A stretch of DNA of 64,000 nucleotides from Pseudofrankia coriaricola (GTDB taxonomy: Bacteria > Actinomycetota > Actinomycetes > Frankiales > Frankiaceae). Each line of letters opens with the position of its first letter. The first letter of the stretch is position 1. The translations under genes were made by a program, and so were the position numbers. The stretch covers positions 131,614 through 195,613 of the forward strand of contig NZ_MBLO01000125.1 in assembly GCF_001854805.1 (NCBI RefSeq), in the 5' to 3' direction. The notes beneath the pieces are model-generated. The model worked only from the letters and a program-made list of their open reading frames with translations. It did not search any database and was not told the DNA's origin. Below are positions 44,271 to 53,099 of this stretch, piece by piece.

Positions 44271-45279
44271 GCGGGGCCGGGCCGGCCGGCGGCGCGTCGG
44301 CGGCGCGCAGCCAGGCGACGGCGCGGTCGCGCAGGTTGGCGACGCCCTTGTACTCGGCGATGTCGTCGGGCAGGTGAGCAAGAACGTCGGCGGTGCGACG
44401 ACGCCAGGGCTCGACGGTCGCGAGCTGCTCGAACGAGAGCAGGTAGGTGCGGATCAGGAACATGACCGCTCCGGAGTCCGGGAGCCGAACGAGGTGCTGC
44501 ACCTCGACCCGCAGGTGGAGCAGCCGCCCGAACGACCCGTCGTCGGCCCGCCGCATCCGCGCCCGGTCCGGAGCCCAGTCGGGATAGCGCTCGAGGGAGA
44601 CGTCGAGCCGCCGGCCGACGTTCACTCCCCAGTTGGTCCGGCGGTAGGGCTGGTGCGGCTGAAGTCGCCTGATGAACTCCTGTGCGCGGGTAATGACGCC
44701 TTCGGAATGGATACGCGGGACCGGGCCGTGGATCTCTAGAAAACTCATGCCCAGGTCGAACCCGAAGCTCCAGGCGGACGCGAAGGTCACGACGCCGGCA
44801 TCGACCCAGAGCTGGCCCGCCCGCGCGTCGAGCAGAACGATGTCCTCCTGAACCTGGTTCGCGACCCAGTGCAGCGGCCCGCCGGGCAGCGTCGCGTCAT
44901 CGCCGTAGACGAAGTCCGCCTCGACGCCGAGCCGGCGGTTCTCCCAGCGCCAGCGGTTGATGCCCGTCCGGGTGAGGAGCATGTCGGCCGGGTAGCTCGC
45001 GGCCAGCTCGCGCAGAAGGGTGAGGGTGGCGTCCCACGCCGCCGTGCGCATGTGTGTCGGGACCGCGTGCCGCGTCGGGTCCTGAGCGAGAATCCGGGCG
45101 CGTTCCTGGAGCTCACGGTGGTATTCGCCGTCGATGTCGACGACCGCCGCGCCCCACCGGCCGGCCGCGGTATGGACCGGCACGCCGGCGGGCTCGACGT
45201 TGGTGCTGTACCGGAAACGCTCGTCGGTGAAGGGAAAAGGGAAGCCGCGAAGCAGCGACGACGATTCCGGGGCGCTCAT
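44266..45279 (-). CDS. heme-dependent oxidative N-demethylase subunit (DUF3445, DmmD-like)
   Basis: The 337 residues match the DUF3445 / HODM-alpha family: FPFPFTDERFRYSTNVEP near the start, TRTGINRWRWENRRLG, HWVANQVQEDIVLLD, EIHGPVPRI and the RTNWGVN motif. In dimethylamine monooxygenase this heme protein is thought to be the oxygenase that removes a methyl group from secondary amines. Its ATG overlaps the stop of the reductase gene. Together with the next two genes upstream it forms a three-gene operon, the probable full enzyme. Confidence 0.78.
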   Translation of the reverse strand: MSAPESSSLLRGFPFPFTDERFRYSTNVEPAGVPVHTAAGRWGAAVVDIDGEYHRELQERARILAQDPTRHAVPTHMRTAAWDATLTLLRELAASYPADMLLTRTGINRWRWENRRLGVEADFVYGDDATLPGGPLHWVANQVQEDIVLLDARAGQLWVDAGVVTFASAWSFGFDLGMSFLEIHGPVPRIHSEGVITRAQEFIRRLQPHQPYRRTNWGVNVGRRLDVSLERYPDWAPDRARMRRADDGSFGRLLHLRVEVQHLVRLPDSGAVMFLIRTYLLSFEQLATVEPWRRRTADVLAHLPDDIAEYKGVANLRDRAVAWLRAADAPPAGPAPH

Positions 45280-46226
45280 CAGAGCGGAACCTCCAGGCCG
45301 GACCCGTCCGCTCGGGAGACGCAGGGCATGACCCAGGCGCCGGTGGATCTCTCCTCCTCGGACAGGAACAGGTCGCGGTGCAGCGGACGCCCGGCGGTGA
45401 CCGGAATCCGGCACTCACCGCATACGCCCTGCCGGCAGCGGCTCGCGACATCGAGGCCGGCGTCTTCGAGCGCCGCGAGCAGGCTGGTACCGCTGGGGAC
45501 CGTCAACGTCCCGCCAGTCCTGGTGAGGACGACGTCGAAGGAATCACCAGGATCGAGGGCGACCGTGCCGAACCGCTCGGTATGGATCCTCGACGCCGGC
45601 CAACCGAGGGCGGCGGCGGTGCCGACCACCCGCTCGGTCAACGCGGCCGGGCCGCAGACGTACAGATGCGTTCCCAGCGGCTGGTCGGCCAGCGCTTCCT
45701 CGACCCGGGTGGAGAACGCGCGGCGGTCCGTGAAGAGCTCGGCACGGCCGTCAGAAAGCTCGACGACGTCGTCGGCGTGGGCGCCACGCCCGGCACGGTA
45801 GGTGTAAAGGACCCGCACGTCGTGGCCACGCCGACGGGCGGCCCGTAGATGCGAGACGATCGGCGTCACCCCGATGCCACCCGCGACCAGCAGGTGCCGA
45901 CGGGCTCGCGCAACCGGTGGAAACGCGCTTCGCGGTAGGCGGGCCGCCACTCGGTCGTCCGGCGCGAGACGCTCGTGTATCCAGCGCGATCCACCGAAGC
46001 CGTTCTCCACCAGAAGCACCGAGACGGCGTATTCCCTGGGGCAAAAGCCGTCGGAGGTGAGGCTGTAGGCGTTTACCCGGCCACCGCAGTCCAGCAGAAG
46101 GTGGCTGCCTGGGACGAAGCCCGGCAGCTCGCGCCCGTCGGGCGCGGCCAGCCGGATGCTCCGGACTCCCGGCACCGGCTCGTCGACAGCGGCGACGACC
46201 AGTTCGAGATCCACTCCGAGGCTCAT
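45279..46226 (-). CDS. phthalate-dioxygenase-reductase-type flavin / [2Fe-2S] reductase
   Basis: The 315-residue electron carrier has a flavin domain (VNAYSLTSDG in place of RxYS), an NAD(P) domain (LLVAGGIGVTPIVSHLR, then HLYVCGP) and a C-terminal plant-type ferredoxin domain with CRQGVCGECRIPV plus a later Cys (VMPCVS). It passes electrons from NAD(P)H to an oxygenase. The DUF3445 gene follows with overlapping stop and start, and the DmmA-like gene precedes it, so the partner is the N-demethylase. ATG 46226 starts the domain; the longer frame reads through the upstream gene. Confidence 0.82.
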   Translation of the reverse strand: MSLGVDLELVVAAVDEPVPGVRSIRLAAPDGRELPGFVPGSHLLLDCGGRVNAYSLTSDGFCPREYAVSVLLVENGFGGSRWIHERLAPDDRVAARLPRSAFPPVARARRHLLVAGGIGVTPIVSHLRAARRRGHDVRVLYTYRAGRGAHADDVVELSDGRAELFTDRRAFSTRVEEALADQPLGTHLYVCGPAALTERVVGTAAALGWPASRIHTERFGTVALDPGDSFDVVLTRTGGTLTVPSGTSLLAALEDAGLDVASRCRQGVCGECRIPVTAGRPLHRDLFLSEEERSTGAWVMPCVSRADGSGLEVPL

Positions 46227-46242
46227 TCGGCGCTCACGGTGC

Positions 46243-46779
46243 TCATTCGGCGATGGCCCCGGCGTCCCCCTGGAATCCCAGGAACCGGCCGAGCCGGCGT
46301 GACACGTGGTAGTAGACGAGCAGGTCACGTCCACAGCCCGGGCAGCCGACGACGTCGCCGATCGCGGCCTCGGCCGACGCGACGCCGCCGCAGTGGACAC
46401 ACGCCACCTCGACCGGTCCGCTCCCAGTCGGGGCGACGTACAGCTCGTCGTCCTCGAGACCGGCCGCGATCGCCGTTGCCCGCAGGGTAAGGCAGCTGCC
46501 GACGGAACCCGCCACGCGCACCCGAACGCCGACCCGCGCCTCGGCCAGGGCCGCCGCGAGCTGTTCGCACGCCGTCCCCACGTCGTCGGCGCACAGCACC
46601 AGCGGGCTGGGACGGCCAGCGCGCCGGGTGAGCTCATCCCGCCAGGACGCCAGAACGTCCGTCGCCCCCGGGCCCACGCCCACCAGAACGTACGTGGCGC
46701 CGCTGGCATCGGCGGGCGGAGACGCCGGGGTTCCCGGACGCGCCCACGGCGGCACGCTCGTATGAGCCAGGCTCGGCAC
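46243..46779 (-). CDS. dmmA: dimethylamine monooxygenase subunit DmmA-like protein
   Basis: The 178-residue protein ends with a zinc-ribbon-like pair CVHCGG … CPGC followed by GRDLLVYYHVSRRLGRFLGF, the signature I associate with DmmA-family subunits. An N-terminal NAD-fold-like region has GVGPGATDVLASWRDEL. It is the first gene of the operon (GTG 46779). Its exact role in dimethylamine oxidation is not settled; it may bind flavin or hold the complex together. Confidence 0.7.
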   Translation of the reverse strand: MPSLAHTSVPPWARPGTPASPPADASGATYVLVGVGPGATDVLASWRDELTRRAGRPSPLVLCADDVGTACEQLAAALAEARVGVRVRVAGSVGSCLTLRATAIAAGLEDDELYVAPTGSGPVEVACVHCGGVASAEAAIGDVVGCPGCGRDLLVYYHVSRRLGRFLGFQGDAGAIAE

Positions 46780-46949
46780 CGACCAACAGTAGGCCGACGC
46801 CGCGAGCCGCGTCGGCGACGGCCGCCTCGGCGACCTCGACTCAGCCCGCCTCGACTCAGCGGCCTCGACTCACGCGATGTCCGCACGACCGCGTCGGAGC
46901 ACGTCCTCTCACTCGCCAGTAGGAACATGTCCCACCCACCCGCCGATAA

Positions 46950-46970
46950 ATAAGCTATGGCTTATATAGT
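46950..46970 (+). promoter_or_regulatory. ArsR-type operator overlapping a leaderless promoter
   Basis: ATAAGCTATGGCTTAT (46950-46965) is an inverted repeat, and TATAGT (46965-46970) right after it is a good -10 box, only seven bases before ATG 46977. The transcript would therefore be nearly leaderless. The ArsR protein encoded downstream is the obvious ligand of this site. Confidence 0.6.
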
Positions 46971-46976
46971 CGAGTC

Positions 46977-47687
46977 ATGAACACCATCGACCCCGTCGCG
47001 ACGGCCGGGCTTGTGGCCCGCGAGATCCGCAGCGGCTCCCGGAACGGGATGCCAACGAAGATCGCCGTGGCCCACCGGACGTATCGCACCGACCAGACCG
47101 ATCTCTGGGACGCCCTGACCAACGTCGACCGCATCCCCCGCTGGTTCCTGCCGGTCAGCGGCGATCTGGCGCTAGGTGGCCGCTACCAGCTCGAGGGCAA
47201 CGCCGGCGGCATCGTCGAGCGCTGCGAGGAGCCCGAGTCGTTCGCCGTGACCTGGGAGTTCGGCGGCATGGTGTCGTGGCTGGACATCACCCTCACGCCG
47301 GCTGGCGATGGCACCACCCTCGAGTTGGTTCACGAGTCACCCGTCGACCCCGAATTCTGGAACCAGTTCGGCCCCGGCGCGGTCGGCGTCGGCTGGGACC
47401 TGGCTCTGATGGGTCTCGGTCTGCACCTCGACAGCGGAATGCCGGTCGACCCGGCCGAGGGGGCCGCCTTCGCCACGACGCCGGACGGTGTCGAGTTCGT
47501 GCGGCGCTCGGCGGCGGGCTGGGCCGACGCCGCGGTCGGCGACGGCGACGAGCCGGGGCCGGCGCATGAGGCCGCCGCGCGCACCGTGACCTTCTACACC
47601 GTCGTCCCCGACGATGCCGCTCCCACGGATGCCGCTCCCACGGATGCCGCGCCCGAGACGGGCGAGGACGAGAGCGCCGGGAGCTAG
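46977..47687 (+). CDS. SRPBCC (AHSA1-like) protein
   Basis: The 236-residue protein carries one Bet v1-like domain: YRTDQTDLWDALTNVDRIPRWF, then LALGGRYQLEGNAGG and TLELVHESPVDPEFW. The C-terminal 20 residues come from a GATGCCGCTCCCACG micro-repeat (DAAPTDAAPTDAAPE). It is the first gene of a two-gene operon with the ArsR regulator, which starts immediately after its stop. Confidence 0.82.
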   Translation: MNTIDPVATAGLVAREIRSGSRNGMPTKIAVAHRTYRTDQTDLWDALTNVDRIPRWFLPVSGDLALGGRYQLEGNAGGIVERCEEPESFAVTWEFGGMVSWLDITLTPAGDGTTLELVHESPVDPEFWNQFGPGAVGVGWDLALMGLGLHLDSGMPVDPAEGAAFATTPDGVEFVRRSAAGWADAAVGDGDEPGPAHEAAARTVTFYTVVPDDAAPTDAAPTDAAPETGEDESAGS

Positions 47688-48083
47688 GTGGACGGTGTCT
47701 TCGAGGCGCTTGGCGAACCGGTCCGCCGGCAGATCCTGGAGTTCCTCGCCACCGGCGAGCAGCCGGTGGGGACGGTCGTCGCCGCGCTGCGAGCGCGGAC
47801 GCCGATCTCGCAGCCCGCCGTCTCGCAGCACCTCAAGGTGCTGCGCGCGGCCGGGCTGGTGACCGTGCGGGCCGAGGGCACCCACAGGTACTACGCCCTC
47901 GACCAGGCCGGCCTCGACGCCGCGCGGGACTGGCTGGCCGCCCTGTCCGCCGACCCGCTGGCGCCGTTCGCCCAGCCGCTCGACGCCCTGGCCACCGAGG
48001 TCGCCCGCGGCCGCCGCGGCCGCCAGGCCAGCCCCGTCAGCGAGGCGGAGGCATCGGGACGGCAGCGCGGCCAGTCCGCGTGA
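47688..48083 (+). CDS. ArsR-family transcriptional repressor
   Basis: A compact winged helix: EALGEPVRRQILEFLATGEQPVG, then PISQPAVSQHLKVLRAAGLV (recognition helix) and GTHRYYALDQAGLDAARDWL. No CxC-type metal site is visible, so the inducer is probably not a metal. GTG 47688 follows directly on the SRPBCC stop. It probably represses its own operon through the 46950 palindrome. Confidence 0.85.
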   Translation: MDGVFEALGEPVRRQILEFLATGEQPVGTVVAALRARTPISQPAVSQHLKVLRAAGLVTVRAEGTHRYYALDQAGLDAARDWLAALSADPLAPFAQPLDALATEVARGRRGRQASPVSEAEASGRQRGQSA

Positions 48084-48180
48084 GGCGCCTTCCTCAGTAC
48101 GTGGGGTGCCACCCGAGCCGGACAGCCTCGGCTCGGCCGTGCCCCGGCGGTGCTCCGGCGGTGCCCGGTGCTCGCCCGGC

Positions 48181-48414
48181 TCAGCGGGCGGCGGCTCGCG
48201 TCTCGAGGAACTGGCGTAGTTGACCGACGGTGGCGAAGGAGCCGAGCCTGTCGTCCGGGATGTCGATCTCGAACTCGTTCTCGACGGCGAACATGAGATT
48301 GATATGCGCCAGCGAGTCCCAGGCGGGGATGTCGGCGGCGGTCGTGTCGTCGGTGACGACGAGGGCGTCGTCACCGAAGATCTCCCGGAAGACCTGCTGG
48401 AGTCGATCGTCCAT
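48181..48414 (-). CDS. acyl carrier protein
   Basis: The 77 residues include the phosphopantetheine site WDSLAHINLM with S34, in the usual position before helix 2. It follows fkbH by two bases. It is the probable carrier of the glyceryl unit loaded by FkbH. Confidence 0.88.
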   Translation of the reverse strand: MDDRLQQVFREIFGDDALVVTDDTTAADIPAWDSLAHINLMFAVENEFEIDIPDDRLGSFATVGQLRQFLETRAAAR

Positions 48415-48416
48415 GG

Positions 48417-50429
48417 TCAGCTCGCGGTCCCTTCGAGTTCCCGGTCGGTTCGGGTGATCTGGATGAGGCCGGGCGGGCTACCGGCGCCGTCGACGGCAAG
48501 CAGCCACGAGGTCGCGCCGGAGTGACGTTCGGGCAGGCCGCCATCGGAGCGACGTCTGTCCGAACGAAGCCCGTCCGCACCCACGCCGTCCGCACCAGCA
48601 CCGCCCGAACGAACTCCGTTGGAGGAAGCCGGCTCGGCGAGGGCGAATCCAAGGCGGGCGAACAGGTCGGCGACCAGCCCGTTCTTGGCCGTCGGTACGT
48701 GGTGCCCACGCAGGTAGCGGCAGCCGCGACGGCGCGCCTCCGCAACGAGAAGCCCGGCTGTCTCGTCCTCCAGCGTCCGGCCGATCACTCGGCAGCTCAT
48801 CAGCCAGGTGTCGATGTCGAGCACGTCGTGCTCCTGGCTGGCGATCGCGACGGCGACCAGACCGTGGTCGGCGAACTGGTCGGTGAGCCGGACGCAGAGC
48901 ACCGCGGTGCGCGGGTCGGCGGCGAGCTCGGCGAGCTCGGCCTGGCTCCGGCGCCGGCCGGTGAGGTTGAACTGGTTGGTCTTGGCGACCAGCTGCGCGA
49001 CCCGCGGCAGGGTGACCTCGTCGAGGGGGACGACGGTGGCGACCATGGCGAGGCTTCGGTGGAAGTCCTCCAGCGACGTGGCGTCGGCGGCGAGCTGGGC
49101 GGCCTGGGCGCGGGCGCGGTACTGCGCGGCGCGGTCCGCGTCCTCCGCGGTGAGGGCCGGGGTCTCGAAGAACGGATAGGACGCCAGCGCCCGCACGTAG
49201 CCGTGCGGGTCGGATGGCAGGTCGATCACGTCGACCTCACCGACCAGCTGGCGCACCACTTCCCGTTCCGCGGGGTTGTCGTCGACGAAGACCAGCGAGT
49301 CGAGGCCGATGCCGAGCGTGCTCGCGATCTGGCGGATCTGCGCCGGCTTGTCCGCCCACGACGCGGAGAACATCGCGATGTCGTCGAGCCGGAGCCGCAT
49401 CGCCGGATGACGTTCGAACACCTCGCGCGCGTCGGCGTCGTTGTTCTTCGAGCAGACCGCGAGGATGACGCCCTTGGCCTTCAGTTCCAGGATGTGGTCC
49501 TGAAATGCGGTGAACGCCTCACCGGCGGGGCCGTCGCCCAAGGCGATGCCGCCGAGGCCCTCCTCGCCCAGCACGCCGCCCCACAGCGTGTTGTCCAGGT
49601 CGAGCACCAGGCACTTGCGACTGGCGCCGAGCTGGGCGCCGAGCACGGCGGCGGTGTGCCGGGCAAGCAGCGGCACGCAACCGAGCGACACCGCCTGCTT
49701 GGCCCGGTGCCAGTAGCGGGCGTCGAACCACCGCCGCTTGCCGACCTCGGCGGCGAGCCGGTCGCAGTCGACCAGCGCCACGCGGCTGCCGGCCGCCCGC
49801 CCGAGCGCGGCGTTCACCGCGGCGAGCATCGTGGCCCGGCAGCCCGGAGTGCTCGCGGCCAGGTGCCCCAGCGCGACGTCCGGCGGGACGGCGAACAGGT
49901 GCTGCACGACCCGGGCGCCGGTCCGGTCGACGAGCAGGTCCCACAGCGACGTCCAGCGGGCGGCCTCCGCCGCCACGTCCGCGGCCGGGTCCTGGCTCAT
50001 CGCCGGCAGCTGGGCCTCGCCGGCGTGCACCGCGAGGACGACGACGTCCGGGCCGAACCGGTACAGCCCGCTCGACGGGTCGAGGATCTCCTGGCGATAC
50101 TGCCCGTAGCCGCACTCGTAGACCTCGACCGCGACTCCCGCTCGCGCCGCCGCCACCGGCAGCAGCGCCGAGAGCTGCGACGTCGTGTAGCTGCCGAGCA
50201 CGGCCACCCGCGCCTTGCGGGAAAGCGACCCCGCCCTCGGCAGGCAGCGTGCGACGACGCCGGCGGCGGCCGACCAGGCGGCCAGATCGTCGCCCGCGTC
50301 GGTCGCGGCCAGCGCCCACCGCACCGCGCCGGCGGCGTCGCCCGCCTGTTCGGCCGCCCGCGCCCGGTCGAGACCGGTCCGCATCGCGGCGGCCCCAGCA
50401 TCCCGGCCGTCGTCCTGTCCCGTGCTCAT
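48417..50429 (-). CDS. fkbH: FkbH-type HAD phosphatase / glyceryl-ACP synthase
   Basis: FkbH-like proteins dephosphorylate 1,3-bisphosphoglycerate and load D-glycerate onto an acyl carrier protein. This 670-residue protein has an N-terminal SGNH-like region (VAVLGSYTTSQL). A central HAD domain follows, with catalytic D277 and D279 in LVLDLDNTLWGGVLGEEG, then VCSKNN and VFVDDNPAEREVV. The C-terminal GNAT-like part carries NQFNLTGRRRS and MSCRVIGRTLED. A Gly/Asp-rich micro-repeat insert (GAGADGVGADG) interrupts the C-terminus. It overlaps the hexapeptide acyltransferase gene by four bases and is followed by the ACP gene. Confidence 0.85.
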   Translation of the reverse strand: MSTGQDDGRDAGAAAMRTGLDRARAAEQAGDAAGAVRWALAATDAGDDLAAWSAAAGVVARCLPRAGSLSRKARVAVLGSYTTSQLSALLPVAAARAGVAVEVYECGYGQYRQEILDPSSGLYRFGPDVVVLAVHAGEAQLPAMSQDPAADVAAEAARWTSLWDLLVDRTGARVVQHLFAVPPDVALGHLAASTPGCRATMLAAVNAALGRAAGSRVALVDCDRLAAEVGKRRWFDARYWHRAKQAVSLGCVPLLARHTAAVLGAQLGASRKCLVLDLDNTLWGGVLGEEGLGGIALGDGPAGEAFTAFQDHILELKAKGVILAVCSKNNDADAREVFERHPAMRLRLDDIAMFSASWADKPAQIRQIASTLGIGLDSLVFVDDNPAEREVVRQLVGEVDVIDLPSDPHGYVRALASYPFFETPALTAEDADRAAQYRARAQAAQLAADATSLEDFHRSLAMVATVVPLDEVTLPRVAQLVAKTNQFNLTGRRRSQAELAELAADPRTAVLCVRLTDQFADHGLVAVAIASQEHDVLDIDTWLMSCRVIGRTLEDETAGLLVAEARRRGCRYLRGHHVPTAKNGLVADLFARLGFALAEPASSNGVRSGGAGADGVGADGLRSDRRRSDGGLPERHSGATSWLLAVDGAGSPPGLIQITRTDRELEGTAS

Positions 50430-51025
50430 GTAGCCCGCTTCATCACCCGGGCGGGCGCCGCGAACACGGTCGCACCAGCCGGGACGTCGACGGTCACGAT
50501 CGAGTTCGGCCCGATCCTGACGTCGTCCCCGATCGCGATGGGGCCGAGCAGGTGCGAACCGGGGCCGATCTCCACCCTGGCGCCGATCGCCGGCACGGCG
50601 TCCCGGGGTGCCTGGCCGGAGGCGAACCCGATCGTGACGTTGTGCCGGATGAGGCAGTCGTCACCCACCACACAGAACGCGGGAATCTGGACCGCCTGGT
50701 GATGCCCGATCCGGACCCGCCGGCCGATGACCGCCTCGTCGGCGATCTCCACCCCGTACAGGCTACGGATCACAAGTTCGTTGACAAGTTTGTAGATGAT
50801 GCCGACCGGCGACCGAAGCCGCACGGGTGCCGTGAGCCGCCAGTGGCCCACCCGGTACGCGACCAGCGCGTGCAGGCCGGGATGGACGAAGGAACGGCCA
50901 TGATTGATCCAGTCCTCCCGGATCAGGGCCCCAAGGCTCGGGCCCGCGGCGGGCCCCGGTTCGGGCGCACCGGTTCCATCGACGGCTGCCACGGTGAACC
51001 TGCCACGACCTGTCTGTCTGCCCAT
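50426..51025 (-). CDS. hexapeptide-repeat (CysE-like) acyltransferase
   Basis: The 199-residue protein has a left-handed beta-helix C-terminus: IGRRVRIGHHQAVQIPAF, then IGARVEIGPGSHLLGPIAIG and IGPNSIVTVDVPAG. The CysE-type N-terminal helix (LGALIREDWINHG, then HPGLHALVAYRVGHW) is also present. ATG 51025 has GGAGGG ten bases upstream. Heading an operon with fkbH and an ACP, it probably transfers an acyl group, perhaps glyceryl from the ACP, rather than making O-acetylserine. That role is inferred from context only. Confidence 0.8.
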   Translation of the reverse strand: MGRQTGRGRFTVAAVDGTGAPEPGPAAGPSLGALIREDWINHGRSFVHPGLHALVAYRVGHWRLTAPVRLRSPVGIIYKLVNELVIRSLYGVEIADEAVIGRRVRIGHHQAVQIPAFCVVGDDCLIRHNVTIGFASGQAPRDAVPAIGARVEIGPGSHLLGPIAIGDDVRIGPNSIVTVDVPAGATVFAAPARVMKRAT

Positions 51026-51067
51026 CCAGCCGGACCCTCCGCGCCGCCTCCACCTTTTTCCAACCAT

Positions 51068-51673
51068 ACAGTTACGTAACAGTAGGGTCAGCGCAAGACG
51101 GGCCCGGTGGCCTCGCGCTCAGACCACACCCGCGCGCCTGGCTCCACGCGGCCGCCGCGGCGGCCGGCCGCCCAACGCCGCGCGTCGTCGCCGGGTTACC
51201 AGTGGCCGTCCGGTTGTGGATCCGGCGAAATCACGACCACGACAACACGCTCGTGGCGATCATGAGCGACCGCGGCTCGCTCGCCCTAGGCCCACGCGGC
51301 CGTGACCGCCGTGACTGTTGTGACGGCGGTCATGGCCGTGACGGTCGTGACGGCCGTGACGGCCGCAATAGGCGCGACGGGCGCCTCGCGGCCACTGGCA
51401 CCTCGTGGGCGGGACTGTCACCTCTTCCGCCCGGCTTCCCCGGGACACCGATTGCGCCCATGGCGCGGGAAGGCCCGGTCGGAAACCAAGGAATGGTTTC
51501 CCGCGAACCTCCGGTATCGCTGCGCAGAACGGGCGGATGAATCAACGGCGACTACGCCGTCCTACGGTTCCATGGTCGTTCCCGTTCGTACGGCAGGTGT
51601 AACTCCTCCGTCGTCATGCTCGTTTTTTCGGACCATCGACGGGGAAGGTCGTCCTGCGATGTGGGGGGTTTGA
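51068..51673. other. 606-bp divergent promoter region with a GTGACGGCC microsatellite
   Basis: The gap separates the fkbH operon from the WS/DGAT gene. At about 51300-51366 there are repeated 9-bp units (CGTGACGGC variants) like those at the start of the AraC gene (11934-11960). A run GGGGGG just before 51674 serves as ribosome site. No gene is seen. Confidence 0.5.
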
Positions 51674-53011
51674 ATGCGTCCTGAGGCGGTTTTCGAAACG
51701 GGGTCTCATCCGCTGAGCAGGATGGACAGCGCACTTCTCGGTTATCAGCGGAAAAACAGTGCCGCGCCGCTGGCGGTCGCTTATCTGCTGCGGGTGGCGG
51801 GAACCTGCGATCTCACCGCCGTACGAGCCGCGGTGCTCGACCGGGCGCGGAGGTTCCCGGTCCTGACGCACCGGCTCGTGGCCGCCGCGGGCCGGTCCGG
51901 ATGGCCCGCCTGGATACCCGAGCCGGGATTCGACGTATCGGCCCATGTCCGGGAGCACCACCTGTCAGCGAGCGCGGGAGAGGCGGAGCTGCGGGGCTTC
52001 GTCGAGTGGCGCTGCCGGGCGCCGATCTCGCTGGACGCGCCGCCGTGGGAGATCTGCCTGCTGCCCGGTCCCGGCGCGGACGAGTTCCATGTCCTGTTCC
52101 GCGCCAGCCACATCTGGCTCGACGGGGCGGCGCTGCACCAGGTACTGGGCATGCTCTTCGGCGAAGGCCCGGCCGCCGCGCCGCCGCGCCGGGGGCGCGA
52201 TGGGCAGGTCACCCCCCGCGTGCTGGCGGTGGCTCTGGGGCGTCTCCTCGGCTGGGCAGCACCGGCCGGCAGCCTGGAGGCACTGACACGGCCATGGTCG
52301 AGACGTCACAACCTGCACTGGGCGACGACGAACGCCGAGCGGCTGCGCGCTCTCGCCCGCACCTACGACGCCACCGTCAACGACGTCTTCCTGGTCGCGC
52401 TGGCCGGCGCCCTCGATTCCTGGTCGCGGCCGGTCGGCGGGCGCCGCGAGGTACGGGCGCTGATGCCGGTCAGCATCCGCCGGAAAGAGGAGTTCGGCGG
52501 CCTGGGCAACTATGTCGTGGGCGCACGCGTTTCCCTGCCCCGCGGTCCGGTATCGCCCTGGAGCCGTTTCGAGGTAATACGGCGGCAGACGTCACGCTAC
52601 CGCGGCGCCGAGAACGTGGCGGCGGGCGAGCGCTGGTGGTTCGAGAAGATCCCGGCCCGCTTCGGGTCCATGGCGGTGGCGATGGGAATGGATTCCCGAA
52701 GGGTGCCGGTGACCACGTCGAACGTCGGCGTCCTGTCCGGTCCGATGGCTGTGGCGGGCTGCCCGGTCACCGGCGGGATGCCGATCCCGGTACTTCTTCC
52801 CGGGCAGCGCCTGTTCGTCATGCTGGGCGTCCTCGGCCCGACGGCCGCGCTGTCCGTCGCGGTCAACGGCAACGTGCCGGACGGCGCCCGGCTGGTCAGC
52901 CTCTGGCTCGCCGAACTCGACCGCCTGGAGCAGGCCGCCGGCCTCACCGCCGTCCCAGCCCAGGCCGCGGCCCCCGCGGCCCCCGCGACGGCCACCACGG
53001 CCACGACCTGA
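51674..53011 (+). CDS. wax ester synthase / diacylglycerol acyltransferase (WS/DGAT) family protein
   Basis: The 445 residues have a condensation-like fold with the acyltransferase motif ASHIWLDGAAL (H146, D150; consensus HHxxxDG, first His replaced by Ser). Further features are LMPVSIRRKEE, LGNYVVGA and a C-terminal SNVGVLSGPM segment. Family members esterify acyl-CoA with alcohols or diglycerides; divergent ones may act on other acceptors. The HH-to-SH change keeps the catalytic second His. The tail is an Ala/Thr microsatellite. It is divergent from the FkbH operon. Confidence 0.72.
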   Translation: MRPEAVFETGSHPLSRMDSALLGYQRKNSAAPLAVAYLLRVAGTCDLTAVRAAVLDRARRFPVLTHRLVAAAGRSGWPAWIPEPGFDVSAHVREHHLSASAGEAELRGFVEWRCRAPISLDAPPWEICLLPGPGADEFHVLFRASHIWLDGAALHQVLGMLFGEGPAAAPPRRGRDGQVTPRVLAVALGRLLGWAAPAGSLEALTRPWSRRHNLHWATTNAERLRALARTYDATVNDVFLVALAGALDSWSRPVGGRREVRALMPVSIRRKEEFGGLGNYVVGARVSLPRGPVSPWSRFEVIRRQTSRYRGAENVAAGERWWFEKIPARFGSMAVAMGMDSRRVPVTTSNVGVLSGPMAVAGCPVTGGMPIPVLLPGQRLFVMLGVLGPTAALSVAVNGNVPDGARLVSLWLAELDRLEQAAGLTAVPAQAAAPAAPATATTATT

Positions 53012-53099
53012 CGAGGACCACCCGACAAGGACCGCCGGGCCGGACGAACCAGGTCTCCGCGCCGGCGGTCCCGTTCGCGCGCGGCTCTATGATCACGAA

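Noticed and set aside
51300..51366. GTGACGGCC run as a regulatory direct-repeat operator.
   Set aside because: The same microsatellite type occurs within coding sequence (11934-11960), so simple slippage is the better explanation.
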